64,000 bases of DNA from JAKAWQ01 sp963745975. GTDB taxonomy: Bacteria; Pseudomonadota; Alphaproteobacteria; Acetobacterales; Acetobacteraceae. The notes under the pieces are model-generated. The model did not search any database. It saw only the letters and a list, made by a program, of their open reading frames with translations, and was not told where the DNA came from. A program made the position numbers and the translations under genes. The stretch is from NCBI GenBank assembly GCA_963745975.1, contig CAVUZJ010000013.1, forward strand, positions 1-64,000. Reading direction: 5' to 3'. Positions within the stretch are counted from its first letter, which is position 1. Every line of letters begins with the position of its first letter. Positions 9,144 to 18,034 of the stretch are shown here, piece by piece.

Positions 9144-10405
9144 GACACGGCCTCCGCGATCTCGGGCGTGCGGTCCAGGCTCGAGAGCAGGTCATTCACC
9201 CGGACGGCTTCGCGCTCGATGTAGCGGTCATAGTGCATGCAGAACTGCGCCTCCGCGTCCGACCGGGCTTGCCTGCCTCGCGCCGAGCCCCGGCGCTCCG
9301 CCGCCGTCTCATAGATCTGAGCGAAGTGCCGGAGGCTCGCTCCCAGATCGGAATAGCGCGGCTCGCTCAGAATGCGGTCGAAGTGGCGGCGATAGTGGCC
9401 CCAGAACGGGTTGGCGTAGAAGATCAGCCGCAAGCCGTCGGTCTCATAGACCTCGTTCTCCCGGATCGCCCGCTCGACGATCGCAAGTGCTGCAGGCGCG
9501 GTGGGCAGCGCGCCGGTTTCGAGCAGCGCGCGGCGGGTCAGCTCGTCGTCGAACATGGCTCTCGCATCGTCGATCGGCAAATCGTTCGTGCGCAGCACAA
9601 GATCGACGAACTCGTTCTTGGGCACCGGAAACCGGAAGGCCGCGATGGCGAAGAACTGGCCGGTCGGCCACGGCGCCCAGATGCCGGCGGCGGCGAGCGC
9701 GTTGTGCCCCACATGCGAGCAGTTGTTGTTGAGCGCGTCCCAGCGGAAGACAAGCTTGCCCCCGCGATAGGGCGCGTTGAGGCCGTTGAGGAAGTCGATG
9801 ATCGCAGCCATGCGGTTCCGGTCCAGCGGCACGCGTGCGCGATAGACGTTCCGGCCGAACCGGACGGCGTAGTCGGAGGCGATCGATATCTCGTACATGT
9901 AGTCGCGTTCGGACATGCCGCGCGGCTTGTCGCGGAACAAATGCTCGTGGAACTCGACGCCGTCGAGCACGCCCGCAGCCTTGGCAAGCGTCTGGGTGCG
10001 CTCGTAGGCGGCGCGGGTGAGGCTTTCGCCGGGTGTGAGCGCGCCACGCCAGATGAAATCCCGCCCCTCCGCGGCAACCCAGTTGGCGTTGCGGTAATGC
10101 GAATTGACGCTGATGCCGACGCCGTGGCGCGCGGGCTCGCTCCCCGGCTCGCATAACGCGAGCGTCGGATAGCCCTCCTGCCGGTCGACCCTGACGCCGT
10201 TCAGATAGAGCAGGGAATGGCCTCCCATGCCGCTCTGCAGCGGAACGCCGATACCCCGCTTCTTGCGAAGTTCGGAGAGCGCGCAGACCTCGGCGTAATA
10301 GGGATGGAGACGCTCGTAGATCGCATCATCCACGGACCTCTCGGCCCCATCCGCGCCGATTCCGGTTCGGACCGCGGATGCGCCACGGTTGGTGCCCATA
10401 TCCAT
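9140..10405 (-). CDS. Unknown 421-aa protein of the pigment operon, possible permuted papain-like fold
   Basis: I do not recognise a characterised family. The protein is soluble, with no signal peptide or membrane segment. Two short motifs stand out: GMGGHSLLYLNGV (His about 63) and, 166 residues later, DALNNNCSHVGHNAL (Cys about 229, His 231 and 234). The order His then NCxH resembles circularly permuted papain-like folds such as LRAT/NlpC-P60 or DUF4105 proteins, which act as acyltransferases or hydrolases; this is inference only. A good AGGAG precedes the ATG at 10405. Its place between hydrolase and ketosynthase suggests a role in priming, transfer or release of the polyene. Confidence 0.6.
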   Translation of the reverse strand: MDMGTNRGASAVRTGIGADGAERSVDDAIYERLHPYYAEVCALSELRKKRGIGVPLQSGMGGHSLLYLNGVRVDRQEGYPTLALCEPGSEPARHGVGISVNSHYRNANWVAAEGRDFIWRGALTPGESLTRAAYERTQTLAKAAGVLDGVEFHEHLFRDKPRGMSERDYMYEISIASDYAVRFGRNVYRARVPLDRNRMAAIIDFLNGLNAPYRGGKLVFRWDALNNNCSHVGHNALAAAGIWAPWPTGQFFAIAAFRFPVPKNEFVDLVLRTNDLPIDDARAMFDDELTRRALLETGALPTAPAALAIVERAIRENEVYETDGLRLIFYANPFWGHYRRHFDRILSEPRYSDLGASLRHFAQIYETAAERRGSARGRQARSDAEAQFCMHYDRYIEREAVRVNDLLSSLDRTPEIAEAVS

Positions 10406-10483
10406 CGCTCCTGTCGTTCCCCGCTTTCACCGCCATGATATTCCCCGCTCGGCCGGATCGCGCGGTTCCGGCACCGGGCGGGC

Positions 10484-11164
10484 TCAAGGCTCGTCCCCGG
10501 ACGAAGCCGGGAAGGGCGCGAGGTCGAGCACGCCATCCCACAGCGTGAGCCAGGTGTCCCAGTCGTGCGCGCCTTCCTCCGCCACGACACGATCGGCCGG
10601 CAGGCGGTCGGCCAGCATCCGGTGCCCGCGAGCGAACCGATCAGCCCGGCCGTAGCCAAGATAAAGGCGGGGGGCCGGCGGCCTCCTCGTCAAGAAATCC
10701 TGCAGCCAGGCCAGAATGCGTCGCTCGGTCGCGGTGATCGCCGCATCCGGTGCGGACCGCGCTGCGAATCCGCCTGCCGCCGCGATCGCGGCGATGGTGC
10801 CCTGCGTGCCGAGAAACGGCGCCAGCAGAACCAGGCCCTCGGCAAGGGCCGCGTGGTGGCTGACATAGAGCAGCCCCGCCATCCCGCCGAGCGAAATGCC
10901 GAGAAGCCAGAGCCGCGCATAGCCTTCGGCAAGCGCCGGTTCGACAATCCCCCGATGCAGCGCGTGGGCAACGCTCCCGTCGAGATAAAGATCGAGCGCG
11001 GGCTGGGCCGCGACGATGTCCACCGGCAGGCCGCGCCGCCGCACCGCCGCCACCATACCCCGTTCGGCGAATTCGCTGGCCTCGGTCCCTGCGCCCGGCA
11101 GCATGACGAGCAATGTGCGGGCCATCGCTCGGCCCGGCGCCCGCGAACGGATCGACGTGATCAT
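10484..11164 (-). CDS. Alpha/beta-hydrolase (esterase/thioesterase-like)
   Basis: 226-aa hydrolase. The nucleophile elbow is LLGISLGGMAGLL (GxSxG), an acidic residue follows in GYGRADRF, and the catalytic His fits EEGAHDWDTW. No signal peptide. The start overlaps the exporter stop as ATGA (ATG ending at 11164); the longer frame to 11398 only runs antisense through the exporter. No hotdog thioesterase is found in this operon, so this enzyme may release or proofread acyl-ACP intermediates, or act as an esterase on the finished pigment. Confidence 0.75.
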   Translation of the reverse strand: MITSIRSRAPGRAMARTLLVMLPGAGTEASEFAERGMVAAVRRRGLPVDIVAAQPALDLYLDGSVAHALHRGIVEPALAEGYARLWLLGISLGGMAGLLYVSHHAALAEGLVLLAPFLGTQGTIAAIAAAGGFAARSAPDAAITATERRILAWLQDFLTRRPPAPRLYLGYGRADRFARGHRMLADRLPADRVVAEEGAHDWDTWLTLWDGVLDLAPFPASSGDEP

Positions 11165-13515
11165 GCGCGTCCCGGGTCCCCGCCAGCGGGCGCGCGCCGC
11201 GCGCCGAGCGAAGCGGCGAAGAACAGGCTGAGGAACGTGCCGATCGCGACCGTCTTGCCGATGTCGTGCAGCACCGGAACGCGCGAGAGGGACATCAGGC
11301 CGTAGGCTGCAACGGTGCACAGATTGGCCAGCACAACGGACGCGACCGAGCGCTCCTGCATCGTCGTGTCGCGCTCGCGGCGCTCGAAGAAGAGGCAATA
11401 GTTGGAGCCGACCGCGACGATGAGCAGGAACCCGACTACCATGAAAATCGAGAGCTTGCCGCCGCCGAGCGTGAGCAGCGCCGCCGTCACGATCACCGCC
11501 GCGACGAGCGGGGCCGCCACGGTGGCCACGCGCGCCGGCGAGCGGAGACCGAGCAGCAGCACCGCCAGGATGGCGAGGCTGCCGATCGCAGCGAGGTCCG
11601 TGGCCTCACGCTGGAACGTCTGCAGCAGCCGGTCCGATTCGTGCTGGAGATCGACGAAAGCGGCACCCGGCGGGCCGGCAGCGCCGACCGCGGCGGCAAT
11701 CGAGGCGGGATCGCTCACCCCGTGAAGCGGCGCGATCACCGTCCAGCCGCCATCCCGGCGCACGAGCATGGAGTCGAGCTGAAGCGCGAGGGCGGGCGGC
11801 AGGCGGGCAGGGGTGAGGAGCGGCGCAGTCCTGACACTCGCGGCATCGCGGAAAAACGGCGCGAATGCGCCGGCCCGGAACGGCAACCCGGCGAGTGCCC
11901 GATCGAACCGCGCGCGGAGCGTCGCCTCGTCGGGAATCGCCGCCTGCCGCTCTTTCTGCGCCCGCTCGCTGGGCAGGATTGCGCTTGGAACATCGAACCC
12001 GCCGAGCCGATGCGCCGCGACCTCCCGGCGCAACCTGCCCGCCAGCGCTTCGCTCTCCTCAAGCGCAAGCTGCTCGCTTGCCGCCCGGAACACCACGAAA
12101 TAGCGCGGACCGGACATGCCGAGATCCTGCTGCAAGCTATTGTCCAGCGCCTGGTCGGCGGCCGGAACCGGACTCAGATCGGCAAGATTCCGGTCCCAGA
12201 ACCCGCCGTGATGCAGGGCGAGCGCGGCCAGCCCGGCGAGCACGGCCGCCGCCACGAGCAGCCGCGTCTGTCCGCGATATCGCATGACGGCCAGCAGCGG
12301 CCTTGCCAGAACGCCGGCACCGGGGGCAAAAAACTCCCGCGGCATGAGATGCGGCAGGATGAAGCGCGTGACGCCAGCGGCAGCGACCAGGCCGGCCATC
12401 GAAAAGAGGCCGAGCTGCGCGAAGCCCACGAAGCGCGAGAACAGCATCGCGCTGAATCCGACGATCGACGTGAGCGCCCCGAGCCGCAGCGTCGGCCAGA
12501 TCCGCGCAATCGTGTCGTACGCCGTATCGCCGCGGGCGGTCTGGGTGAAGAGGTAGATCGCATAGTCGATCGACTCGCCGATCAGCGTGACGCCGAAGCC
12601 GAGCGTGACGCCGTGCACGAACCCGAAATCGAGCGACACGGCAGCAATCGCGGCAAGTACGCCGCTCGCCACCGGCAACAGGCCGAGCAGCAGGGCGCGC
12701 GGCGAGCGGTAGGCGAACAGCAGCAGGCACGCGGCCCCCGCCACCGCCAGCAGAGAGAGCCGCGTGACGTCCTGCTTCGTGATATCGCGCGCCTGCACCG
12801 CGAACACGCCGGCCCCGGTTTCAAGCAGACGGGCCGAGCGCCCCTCCGCAACGGCGGCCCGGGCACGCTCGAACGCGTCACGGATCAAGGCCAGCGCGTG
12901 CTGCTGCGCGTCGATATCGAAGCCCGCCGCCCGCGTATGGACCACCATGAGCGCCTGCGTCCCGGCCGGCGAGAACCAGACGCCGTCGCGGCTTTGCGGT
13001 GCCGCCGCATCCGCGAGCCTCTCCATCAGCGTCATCAGCTCACCCGTCGGATCGCTCGGCAGACTGCCCTCGACGAGCTCGCCGAGATCCGAGCCGAGCA
13101 ATCCGAGATCGGTTTCCAGCGCGGCTCGCAGGCCTGCGACCGTAAAGCGGTCCTGCGTCACATCCGGGCTGAGCAGATAGCGGTTCTCCCAGACGAAGCG
13201 CCGCACGCCCGCGAACGACCCCTTGCCGCCATTGGCGATCTCGATGAACGCCGGCTCGCTGCGCAACTGCGCAGCCATGGCTTGGCTCAACGAAGCGAGC
13301 GCCTGCGGCGTTGCACCTTCGATCGCGAGCAGGATGACGTGGGACGCGGCGCCGTTCGTCGCCTGATCGGTGAGCGCCTGCTGCGCCATCGAGTTCGATC
13401 GCGGCAGGAACGCCGCCATGTCGGTCCTGATCGGGGTTCGCGCGATGATTGCGGCGCAGGCGACAAGGAGGAGCAGCCACACACCGAGGGCGAGTTGCCT
13501 GATGCCAGCTTTCAT
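11161..13515 (-). CDS. MMPL/RND-family lipid exporter (ApeM-like)
   Basis: 784-aa inner membrane transporter. An N-terminal helix (LALGVWLLLLVACAAIIA) is followed by a large periplasmic region, then a block of membrane helices (about residues 250-400), a second periplasmic domain and a second helix block. This is the twofold RND repeat. GVTLIGESIDYAIYLF in the first helix block and GSNYCLFFERR in the second are typical of MMPL exporters linked to polyene and lipid export. It probably moves the aryl polyene lipid from the inner membrane to the LolA-like carrier encoded just upstream. Confidence 0.88.
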   Translation of the reverse strand: MKAGIRQLALGVWLLLLVACAAIIARTPIRTDMAAFLPRSNSMAQQALTDQATNGAASHVILLAIEGATPQALASLSQAMAAQLRSEPAFIEIANGGKGSFAGVRRFVWENRYLLSPDVTQDRFTVAGLRAALETDLGLLGSDLGELVEGSLPSDPTGELMTLMERLADAAAPQSRDGVWFSPAGTQALMVVHTRAAGFDIDAQQHALALIRDAFERARAAVAEGRSARLLETGAGVFAVQARDITKQDVTRLSLLAVAGAACLLLFAYRSPRALLLGLLPVASGVLAAIAAVSLDFGFVHGVTLGFGVTLIGESIDYAIYLFTQTARGDTAYDTIARIWPTLRLGALTSIVGFSAMLFSRFVGFAQLGLFSMAGLVAAAGVTRFILPHLMPREFFAPGAGVLARPLLAVMRYRGQTRLLVAAAVLAGLAALALHHGGFWDRNLADLSPVPAADQALDNSLQQDLGMSGPRYFVVFRAASEQLALEESEALAGRLRREVAAHRLGGFDVPSAILPSERAQKERQAAIPDEATLRARFDRALAGLPFRAGAFAPFFRDAASVRTAPLLTPARLPPALALQLDSMLVRRDGGWTVIAPLHGVSDPASIAAAVGAAGPPGAAFVDLQHESDRLLQTFQREATDLAAIGSLAILAVLLLGLRSPARVATVAAPLVAAVIVTAALLTLGGGKLSIFMVVGFLLIVAVGSNYCLFFERRERDTTMQERSVASVVLANLCTVAAYGLMSLSRVPVLHDIGKTVAIGTFLSLFFAASLGARRAPAGGDPGRA

Positions 13516-13542
13516 GGAAAGCTGACACCAGGCCGTTGTCCA

Positions 13543-13607
13543 AGTGCCCGATTCACGCGGCGTTTCGCGCTCGCTGCGCTTCCCGCGAAACTCTGCGATC
13601 GGGCACT
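13543..13607. repeat. Imperfect long hairpin between LolA-like and MMPL genes
   Basis: Outer arms AGTGCCCGAT (13543-13552) and ATCGGGCACT (13598-13607) are perfectly complementary. Inner arms TTTCGCG (13563-13569) and CGCGAAA (13584-13590) pair within the same structure. The right outer arm contains the stop codon of the LolA-like gene. There is no U-tract, so an mRNA-processing or differential-expression element inside the operon is more likely than a terminator. Confidence 0.6.
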
Positions 13608-14244
13608 AGCCCGCATCGATCGCGTCTTCGACAATGCTCATTTCCGAATGGTCGCCATCGCCGCTTTCCGTGTCGATGGCTTCGATCCGATCCCGGCTGC
13701 CGCGAATGCGCATCGAGCTGACGAAATGCGCCAGTTCCGCACTCTTCGGTTGCAGCAGGAGCTGCCACTCGGCGTTGTCGCCGGTGAGCCGCACGTCATA
13801 GAACCGTTCGAGCGTCGGCAGGTCACCCGCGAGCGTCGCCCGGATCCCCTCGACCAGGCCGGCGATCTCCGGATCATCGGCGAGCGAGAATTTGTGGGTC
13901 TGGTCGTCCCGCCCGCCGGTCATGCTCACCTGATCGCCATCGAGGGCGAAGCGCTCCCGCTCAGGCGAGAGCGTGATCTTCCAAAGATGATCGGGTGCCA
14001 CGTACTTGAGCGTGCCGGCGGTGACCAAGGGCGCCTTCAACATGTGCATCGTCGTGCGCTCGGTGAACTCGCCGGAGGCCGATCGGACCTCGGCGAGCTC
14101 GCGCATCAGCTCTGGCAGCCCCCAACCCGGGCTAAGGGGCGATCCAGGGGGCGATGCGGAACCTGCCGTGGCGCAGAAGATGCCTGCGACCGCCCCGCTG
14201 CAAAGCATGGCGCAGAGCCAGGCGGTGGCGGCGCCCGGACGCAT
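13606..14244 (-). CDS. LolA-like outer-membrane carrier protein (ApeL-like)
   Basis: 212-aa periplasmic protein. A hydrophobic N-terminus (AWLCAMLCSGAVAGIFCATAGSA) fits a signal peptide. The mature part carries the LolA-type pattern: ELMRELAEVRSASGEFTERT, then GTLKYVAPDHLWKITLSP and GDQVSMTG. In aryl polyene loci this family is proposed to shuttle the polyene lipid across the periplasm from the MMPL exporter. ATG at 14244 is chosen because it gives the signal peptide and starts 1 base after the upstream gene's stop; longer frames lose it. Confidence 0.8.
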   Translation of the reverse strand: MRPGAATAWLCAMLCSGAVAGIFCATAGSASPPGSPLSPGWGLPELMRELAEVRSASGEFTERTTMHMLKAPLVTAGTLKYVAPDHLWKITLSPERERFALDGDQVSMTGGRDDQTHKFSLADDPEIAGLVEGIRATLAGDLPTLERFYDVRLTGDNAEWQLLLQPKSAELAHFVSSMRIRGSRDRIEAIDTESGDGDHSEMSIVEDAIDAG

Positions 14245-14245
14245 G

Positions 14246-15149
14246 CTATTTCCAGAAGTCGTAGAAATTGAACCAATTGAACGGCGCCTCGCGGCAATAA
14301 TGCTCGAGCCGTTCAACGTAGCGGCGAATCGTGCCGTCGATCCATTCGGCGCCGTCCCGCGGGCGCGATCCGGCCGCATCGGCGAGGGTTTCGAAGAAGA
14401 CGTCGTAGGTTCGGCCGCCGCGATAGACACCCACCATGAGCACGACCGGCCGCGCCAGCAGCATCGCGACCCGGAACGGCCCCTGCGGAAACGATGCCTC
14501 CGCGCCCAGGAACTTGTGGCGGACAAGGTCCTTGCCGTCGACATTGCGATCGGCGAGCACGCCGACGAAATGCCCCGCCTGCAGCCGCTCCGCCACGCCG
14601 ATCAGCGAGTTCGAGCCGCCCGAGTCCGATCACCTCGGTCTCCAGTCGCGGATTGACCGCGGCCAGCGCAGCCCGGATCTTCTTCGCGTTCTCCTCGTAC
14701 ATCAGGAGACTGATCGGCAGAGTGCTCCGGCGGCGGCCGACTGCGCGCGCCACTTCGAAACTCCCGAAATGCGCTCCGAACAGGAGGCACCCGCCGCCCC
14801 GCCGCTCGATCTCGCGCGGGATGTCCTCGCCATGGACCCGGATGTCGAACCGCTCGCTCTGCTCGTTCAGCAGGAACACCCGGTCGAGCAGGCAGGAGGC
14901 AAAGGTCAGGTAATGAGAGAAAATGTCGGCAAGCCGCGGCTTCCGGCCGAGCGCGCGCGCGAGGTAACGGCGCGAGGCCCGGCTCGCCGCCGGGGAGGAC
15001 ACGAAGAAGTAGAGGCAGATCGGGTAGAGAAAGAGCCGCGTCGCCCTTCGCCCCAGCCGCAACGCGATCCACACTCCAAGCTTGAGCAGCGGCAGCGACC
15101 CACGCTCGGCGCGCGCGGCCCATTCCCGGACGAGGACCTCTTCGCTCAC
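14246..15149 (-). pseudogene. LpxL-like lipid acyltransferase with a one-base frameshift
   Basis: The protein is split over two frames. Residues 1 to about 178 read from GTG 15149 and include LLFGAHFGSFEVAR, the HxxxxE-like motif of lauroyl acyltransferases. The rest, from NSLIGVAERLQAGHFVG through LADRNVDGK to FNWFNFYDFWK, is in the next frame. The span is 904 nt, one more than a multiple of three; removing one base of the CCC at 14619-14621 joins the frames. It should attach an acyl chain to the polyene glycerol/sugar anchor. Either the strain carries an inactivating mutation or the base is a sequencing error. The start overlaps the upstream stop (GTGA). Confidence 0.75.
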
Positions 15150-15457
15150 GGCCGGGCCGCCCCCGGCGCAAGCGTGCCGGACACTGCGATGTCATCGCCG
15201 CCGCCGAGCCGGCACTCGAACCGGATCGCGCCGTCCAAGGCGGCCTGCCAGCGCAGATGCAGCGCCTCGCCGGGGCGGACCGGGCGAAGGAATTTCGCGG
15301 CCCGGATCACGATTTTCCGATCGGGGACCGAGCCCTCCAGGATCGTCGCGACGATCTCGTCGAGCAGCAGCGCACCGGGGATGATCGGGTCGGACGGAAA
15401 ATGCCCGGCGGCGGTCGGATGATCGCCGGCGAAGCGAAGCTCGGTCGATCGCCACAT
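15146..15457 (-). CDS. FabZ-like 3-hydroxyacyl-ACP dehydratase (ApeI-like)
   Basis: 103-aa single hotdog domain. GHFPSDPIIPGALLLDEI near residues 18-35 is a good FabZ/FabA-type active-site segment, with the catalytic His in GHFP. It would act with the ApeP-like protein in forming trans double bonds, giving the operon two dehydratases as in characterised aryl polyene systems. It sits 2 bp after the ligase gene and overlaps the acyltransferase start by 4 bp. Confidence 0.85.
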   Translation of the reverse strand: MWRSTELRFAGDHPTAAGHFPSDPIIPGALLLDEIVATILEGSVPDRKIVIRAAKFLRPVRPGEALHLRWQAALDGAIRFECRLGGGDDIAVSGTLAPGAARP

Positions 15458-15459
15458 CG

Positions 15460-16839
15460 CTAGCCGTCCTGCCGGCGGCCGATCAGCTCCAGAAGCGCCT
15501 CGCGCGGGAGCTTGCCCAGCGCGTCGCGCGGCAACGCCTCGACGAGGACGAGCGGCCGCGGCAGGAAGGCGTCGTCGATGCGCTCTCGCAACAGAAGCAG
15601 GATCGCCTCCGCCGTGAGCCCCGGTGCCACGGCCAGCGCCGCCAGGCGCGAGACCGGCCTTCCATCCGGCTCGGGCATGAAGAACACCGCGTCCGTCACC
15701 CCCGCGATCCCCAGCAGCTGATGGTTCAAATGAGCGAGCGAGGTGCGCTTGCCGGCCACATCGACCAGGTCGGCGGACCTGCCGCCGAGGCGAAAGGTCG
15801 CGGGCCCCGTCAGGCTGATCACGTCATGCAGCAGCGCCGTCCCCTCCACCGCGGCGCCGCCCGCCCAGGTGCCGCCCTCGCCGTCATGGAGTGCCACGCC
15901 ATCGAGACAGCGCCAGTCCTCATCCTGCACGGTCCGGCGCGTCGCGATCTGCCCGGCCTCGGTGCAGCCATAGATCTCGATCAACGGCGCGTCAAAGCAC
16001 GCCTCCGCGCGCGCCGCGAGCTCGGCCGGCAATGGCGCCGTCGCCGAGAGGATAAGGTCCACCGGCGGCATGCCGTCCGGCTCCGCCACCAGGGCGCGAA
16101 GGTGGACGGGCGTCGTCACCAGAATGCGCGGCCCGGGGGCGGCTTCGATCGCGGCGCGGATGTCGCCGGGGAAAAGCAGCCTGCCGGCCTCGACGACCAG
16201 GCCATGCTGAAGCCCGAGCAGGATCAGCAATTCCAGCCCGTAGCTGTGCTGGTGCGGCACCGTGCCGATGACGCTGGCGCCGGGAAGCCGCGCGATGCCG
16301 AGGCGCTCGCCCGCGGAGAGCGCGCTCCGCACCAGCGTGCCCCAGGATTTGGGCACCGGCTTTGGCCGCCCGGTTGAGCCCGAGGTGAAGAGAATGAGCG
16401 CCGGCTGCTCCGCCGGCACTGCCGGAACTTCGATCGCGCCGACGCCGTCATCGAGAGCGTCGGGAAAAATCAAGCTGGGCAGCGCGGGATGGCCCGATTC
16501 CGCGAGGACATAGACATCCGCGTAGTCCTCCGCCACGGCGCGAAGCACGGCCGGCGCATTTCCGGGCGGCAGCAGCGTGATCTGTCGTCGGCTGAGCGCG
16601 GCGGCAAGCCCGACCATGAACCGGTACCGGTCGGTGCAGAGATTGATCACATAGTCACGCTCGGGCAGCCGGGCCGCCACCGCCGCGACCGCGCCTATGA
16701 ATTCGCGCCGTTGGACCGTTCGTCCCGCGCGGTGCGCGACGGCGTCGCTTGCCTCTGCGTGCCGTGCGATCAGGCAGGCCGCGTCGCTCTCGAAGGAAGC
16801 GTCGGTGCGGCCGAGATATCGCAGCGGCTCGTGCAGCAT
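15460..16839 (-). CDS. AMP-dependent aryl-/acyl-ligase (ApeH-like)
   Basis: 459-aa ANL superfamily enzyme that would adenylate an aromatic acid starter and load it on the carrier protein. The P-loop is LFTSGSTGRPKPVPKSW. IEIYGCTEAGQIATR is the conserved A5 region, and LPRDALGKLPREAL has the C-terminal catalytic Lys. The protein is shorter than acetyl-CoA synthetases, as expected of aryl polyene ligases. The start overlaps the upstream membrane-protein stop (ATGA). No chorismatase or ammonia lyase for the starter is present in the window. Confidence 0.87.
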   Translation of the reverse strand: MLHEPLRYLGRTDASFESDAACLIARHAEASDAVAHRAGRTVQRREFIGAVAAVAARLPERDYVINLCTDRYRFMVGLAAALSRRQITLLPPGNAPAVLRAVAEDYADVYVLAESGHPALPSLIFPDALDDGVGAIEVPAVPAEQPALILFTSGSTGRPKPVPKSWGTLVRSALSAGERLGIARLPGASVIGTVPHQHSYGLELLILLGLQHGLVVEAGRLLFPGDIRAAIEAAPGPRILVTTPVHLRALVAEPDGMPPVDLILSATAPLPAELAARAEACFDAPLIEIYGCTEAGQIATRRTVQDEDWRCLDGVALHDGEGGTWAGGAAVEGTALLHDVISLTGPATFRLGGRSADLVDVAGKRTSLAHLNHQLLGIAGVTDAVFFMPEPDGRPVSRLAALAVAPGLTAEAILLLLRERIDDAFLPRPLVLVEALPRDALGKLPREALLELIGRRQDG

Positions 16840-17399
16840 CAGCGGACCTCGGCGCTACCGGTCCGCGTCTTCCGGACATCGGCGATCATGTTCAAGATGG
16901 CGGAAAGCGAGTGCCGGGGCGGATCTTTGAGGCATCTTCGTCGGACCATGTACTCGGCCGCGAACATACCGAGCACCAAGGGGAGATCCAGGATGTTGAC
17001 GAAGAACGACCAGACGACGAGCGGGGCGAACACGAACAAGGTGATCGACGTCGCGAGTTGCGCGGCGAAGAAGCAGCACCACGCGATCGTCACCCGCCGC
17101 GTGTAGGTCGCGAGCTCGTCCGGCATCGCGCCATGCATCCGGCGGGCGATCGCCGTGATCAGCGGCTCGTGCCCCGGCCGCAATGTCAGGGCGAAAACGA
17201 GCAGCAGGCCGCCATAGATCGACCAGTGCGTGAGCGCCGACGCCAGGACGAACCCGAGCTTGAACAGGGCGCCGAAACGCGGAACCAGGGCCAGCCGAAC
17301 GTGGCGGGTCGCGACGATCGCCATTTGGAACATGGCCGGAACAAGCACGAGCGCAATGAGGGCAAGCCGACTTCGCGCGGCAGCCCGCCGGTCGTCCAT
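16839..17399 (-). CDS. Multi-spanning membrane protein of aryl polyene clusters (COG4648/ApeG-like)
   Basis: 186-aa inner-membrane protein with several hydrophobic segments (LALIALVLVPAMFQMAIVA; LGFVLASALTHWSIYGGLLLVFALTL; VTIAWCCFFAAQLATSITLFV; FVNILDLPLVLGMFAAEYMV). The size, topology and position between ACP and ligase genes match the membrane protein of unknown function that accompanies these clusters. It begins immediately after the ACP stop and overlaps the ligase start by 1-3 bases. Confidence 0.75.
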   Translation of the reverse strand: MDDRRAAARSRLALIALVLVPAMFQMAIVATRHVRLALVPRFGALFKLGFVLASALTHWSIYGGLLLVFALTLRPGHEPLITAIARRMHGAMPDELATYTRRVTIAWCCFFAAQLATSITLFVFAPLVVWSFFVNILDLPLVLGMFAAEYMVRRRCLKDPPRHSLSAILNMIADVRKTRTGSAEVR

Positions 17400-17675
17400 T
17401 TATGGGCTCCGATTGGCTTGGATGAAGCCGTTCAGGCTGCGCAGCGAGCTGAAGATATGGACGTTGTTGCTGTCGTCGGCGCGCAGCATCACGCCGTACT
17501 GCTGCGACACGACCAGTGCCAGCTCGAGAATGTCTATCGAGTCAAGGCCGAGCCCCTCGCCGTAGAGCGGCGCCGCCGGGTCGATCTCGTCGGCCGGCAT
17601 CTCGAGGCTGAGGGTGCTGACGAGCAGCCGCGCGAGCTCGGCTTCCTGGGCGGTCTGGGCGTTGTTATCGGCCAT
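17400..17675 (-). CDS. Acyl carrier protein
   Basis: 91-aa carrier protein. The phosphopantetheine attachment Ser lies in GLGLDSIDILELALVV, the expected LDS(I/L)DxLEL context at about residue 45. It would carry the aryl starter and the growing polyene. Only one ACP gene is present, whereas the E. coli aryl polyene locus has two. It is transcribed 44 bp downstream of the small secreted protein gene. Confidence 0.9.
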   Translation of the reverse strand: MADNNAQTAQEAELARLLVSTLSLEMPADEIDPAAPLYGEGLGLDSIDILELALVVSQQYGVMLRADDSNNVHIFSSLRSLNGFIQANRSP

Positions 17676-17719
17676 CGTGCAACGGATCGCAAAATGAACA
17701 GTGAGAACGCGGGTAGGCG

Positions 17720-18034
17720 TCAGGGCGGCTGTTGGCCCGGTTGTTGGCCACGATCGTGGCCGGAATTGGCCTCGGCGCCGTTGAACCGGGCGGCAACCGC
17801 ATTCGCGCCGTCACGCAGGGACTGCCATACCATGATGGCCCCCTGCTTAATACCCTCCCCGATTTGCGCGGCGCCGTGGCCGACCTGGTTCGCGCCGGAG
17901 TTGAACTGCTCCGACACTCCGCCCGGGCTCGGCTGGTTCGCCGGCTGGTCAGGGGGCGATTGCGCCGGCGCCGAAGCAGCCAGGGGCAGGCCCACGATCA
18001 CCGCGAAAAAAAGTACCTTTACAGGACGTTGCAT
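17720..18034 (-). CDS. Small secreted protein, unknown function, first gene of the pigment operon
   Basis: 104-aa protein with a clear signal peptide (VKVLFFAVIVGLPLAASAPAQ). The mature part is Gln/Pro/Gly-rich at both ends (QSPPDQPANQPSPGG; DRGQQPGQQPP), with an amphipathic helical centre (NQVGHGAAQIGEGIKQGAIM). I do not recognise a family. ATG 18034 is preferred to a TTG at 18040. No ribosome site is obvious and a possible -10 lies only about 7 nt upstream, so the transcript may be leaderless. Confidence 0.6.
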   Translation of the reverse strand: MQRPVKVLFFAVIVGLPLAASAPAQSPPDQPANQPSPGGVSEQFNSGANQVGHGAAQIGEGIKQGAIMVWQSLRDGANAVAARFNGAEANSGHDRGQQPGQQPP

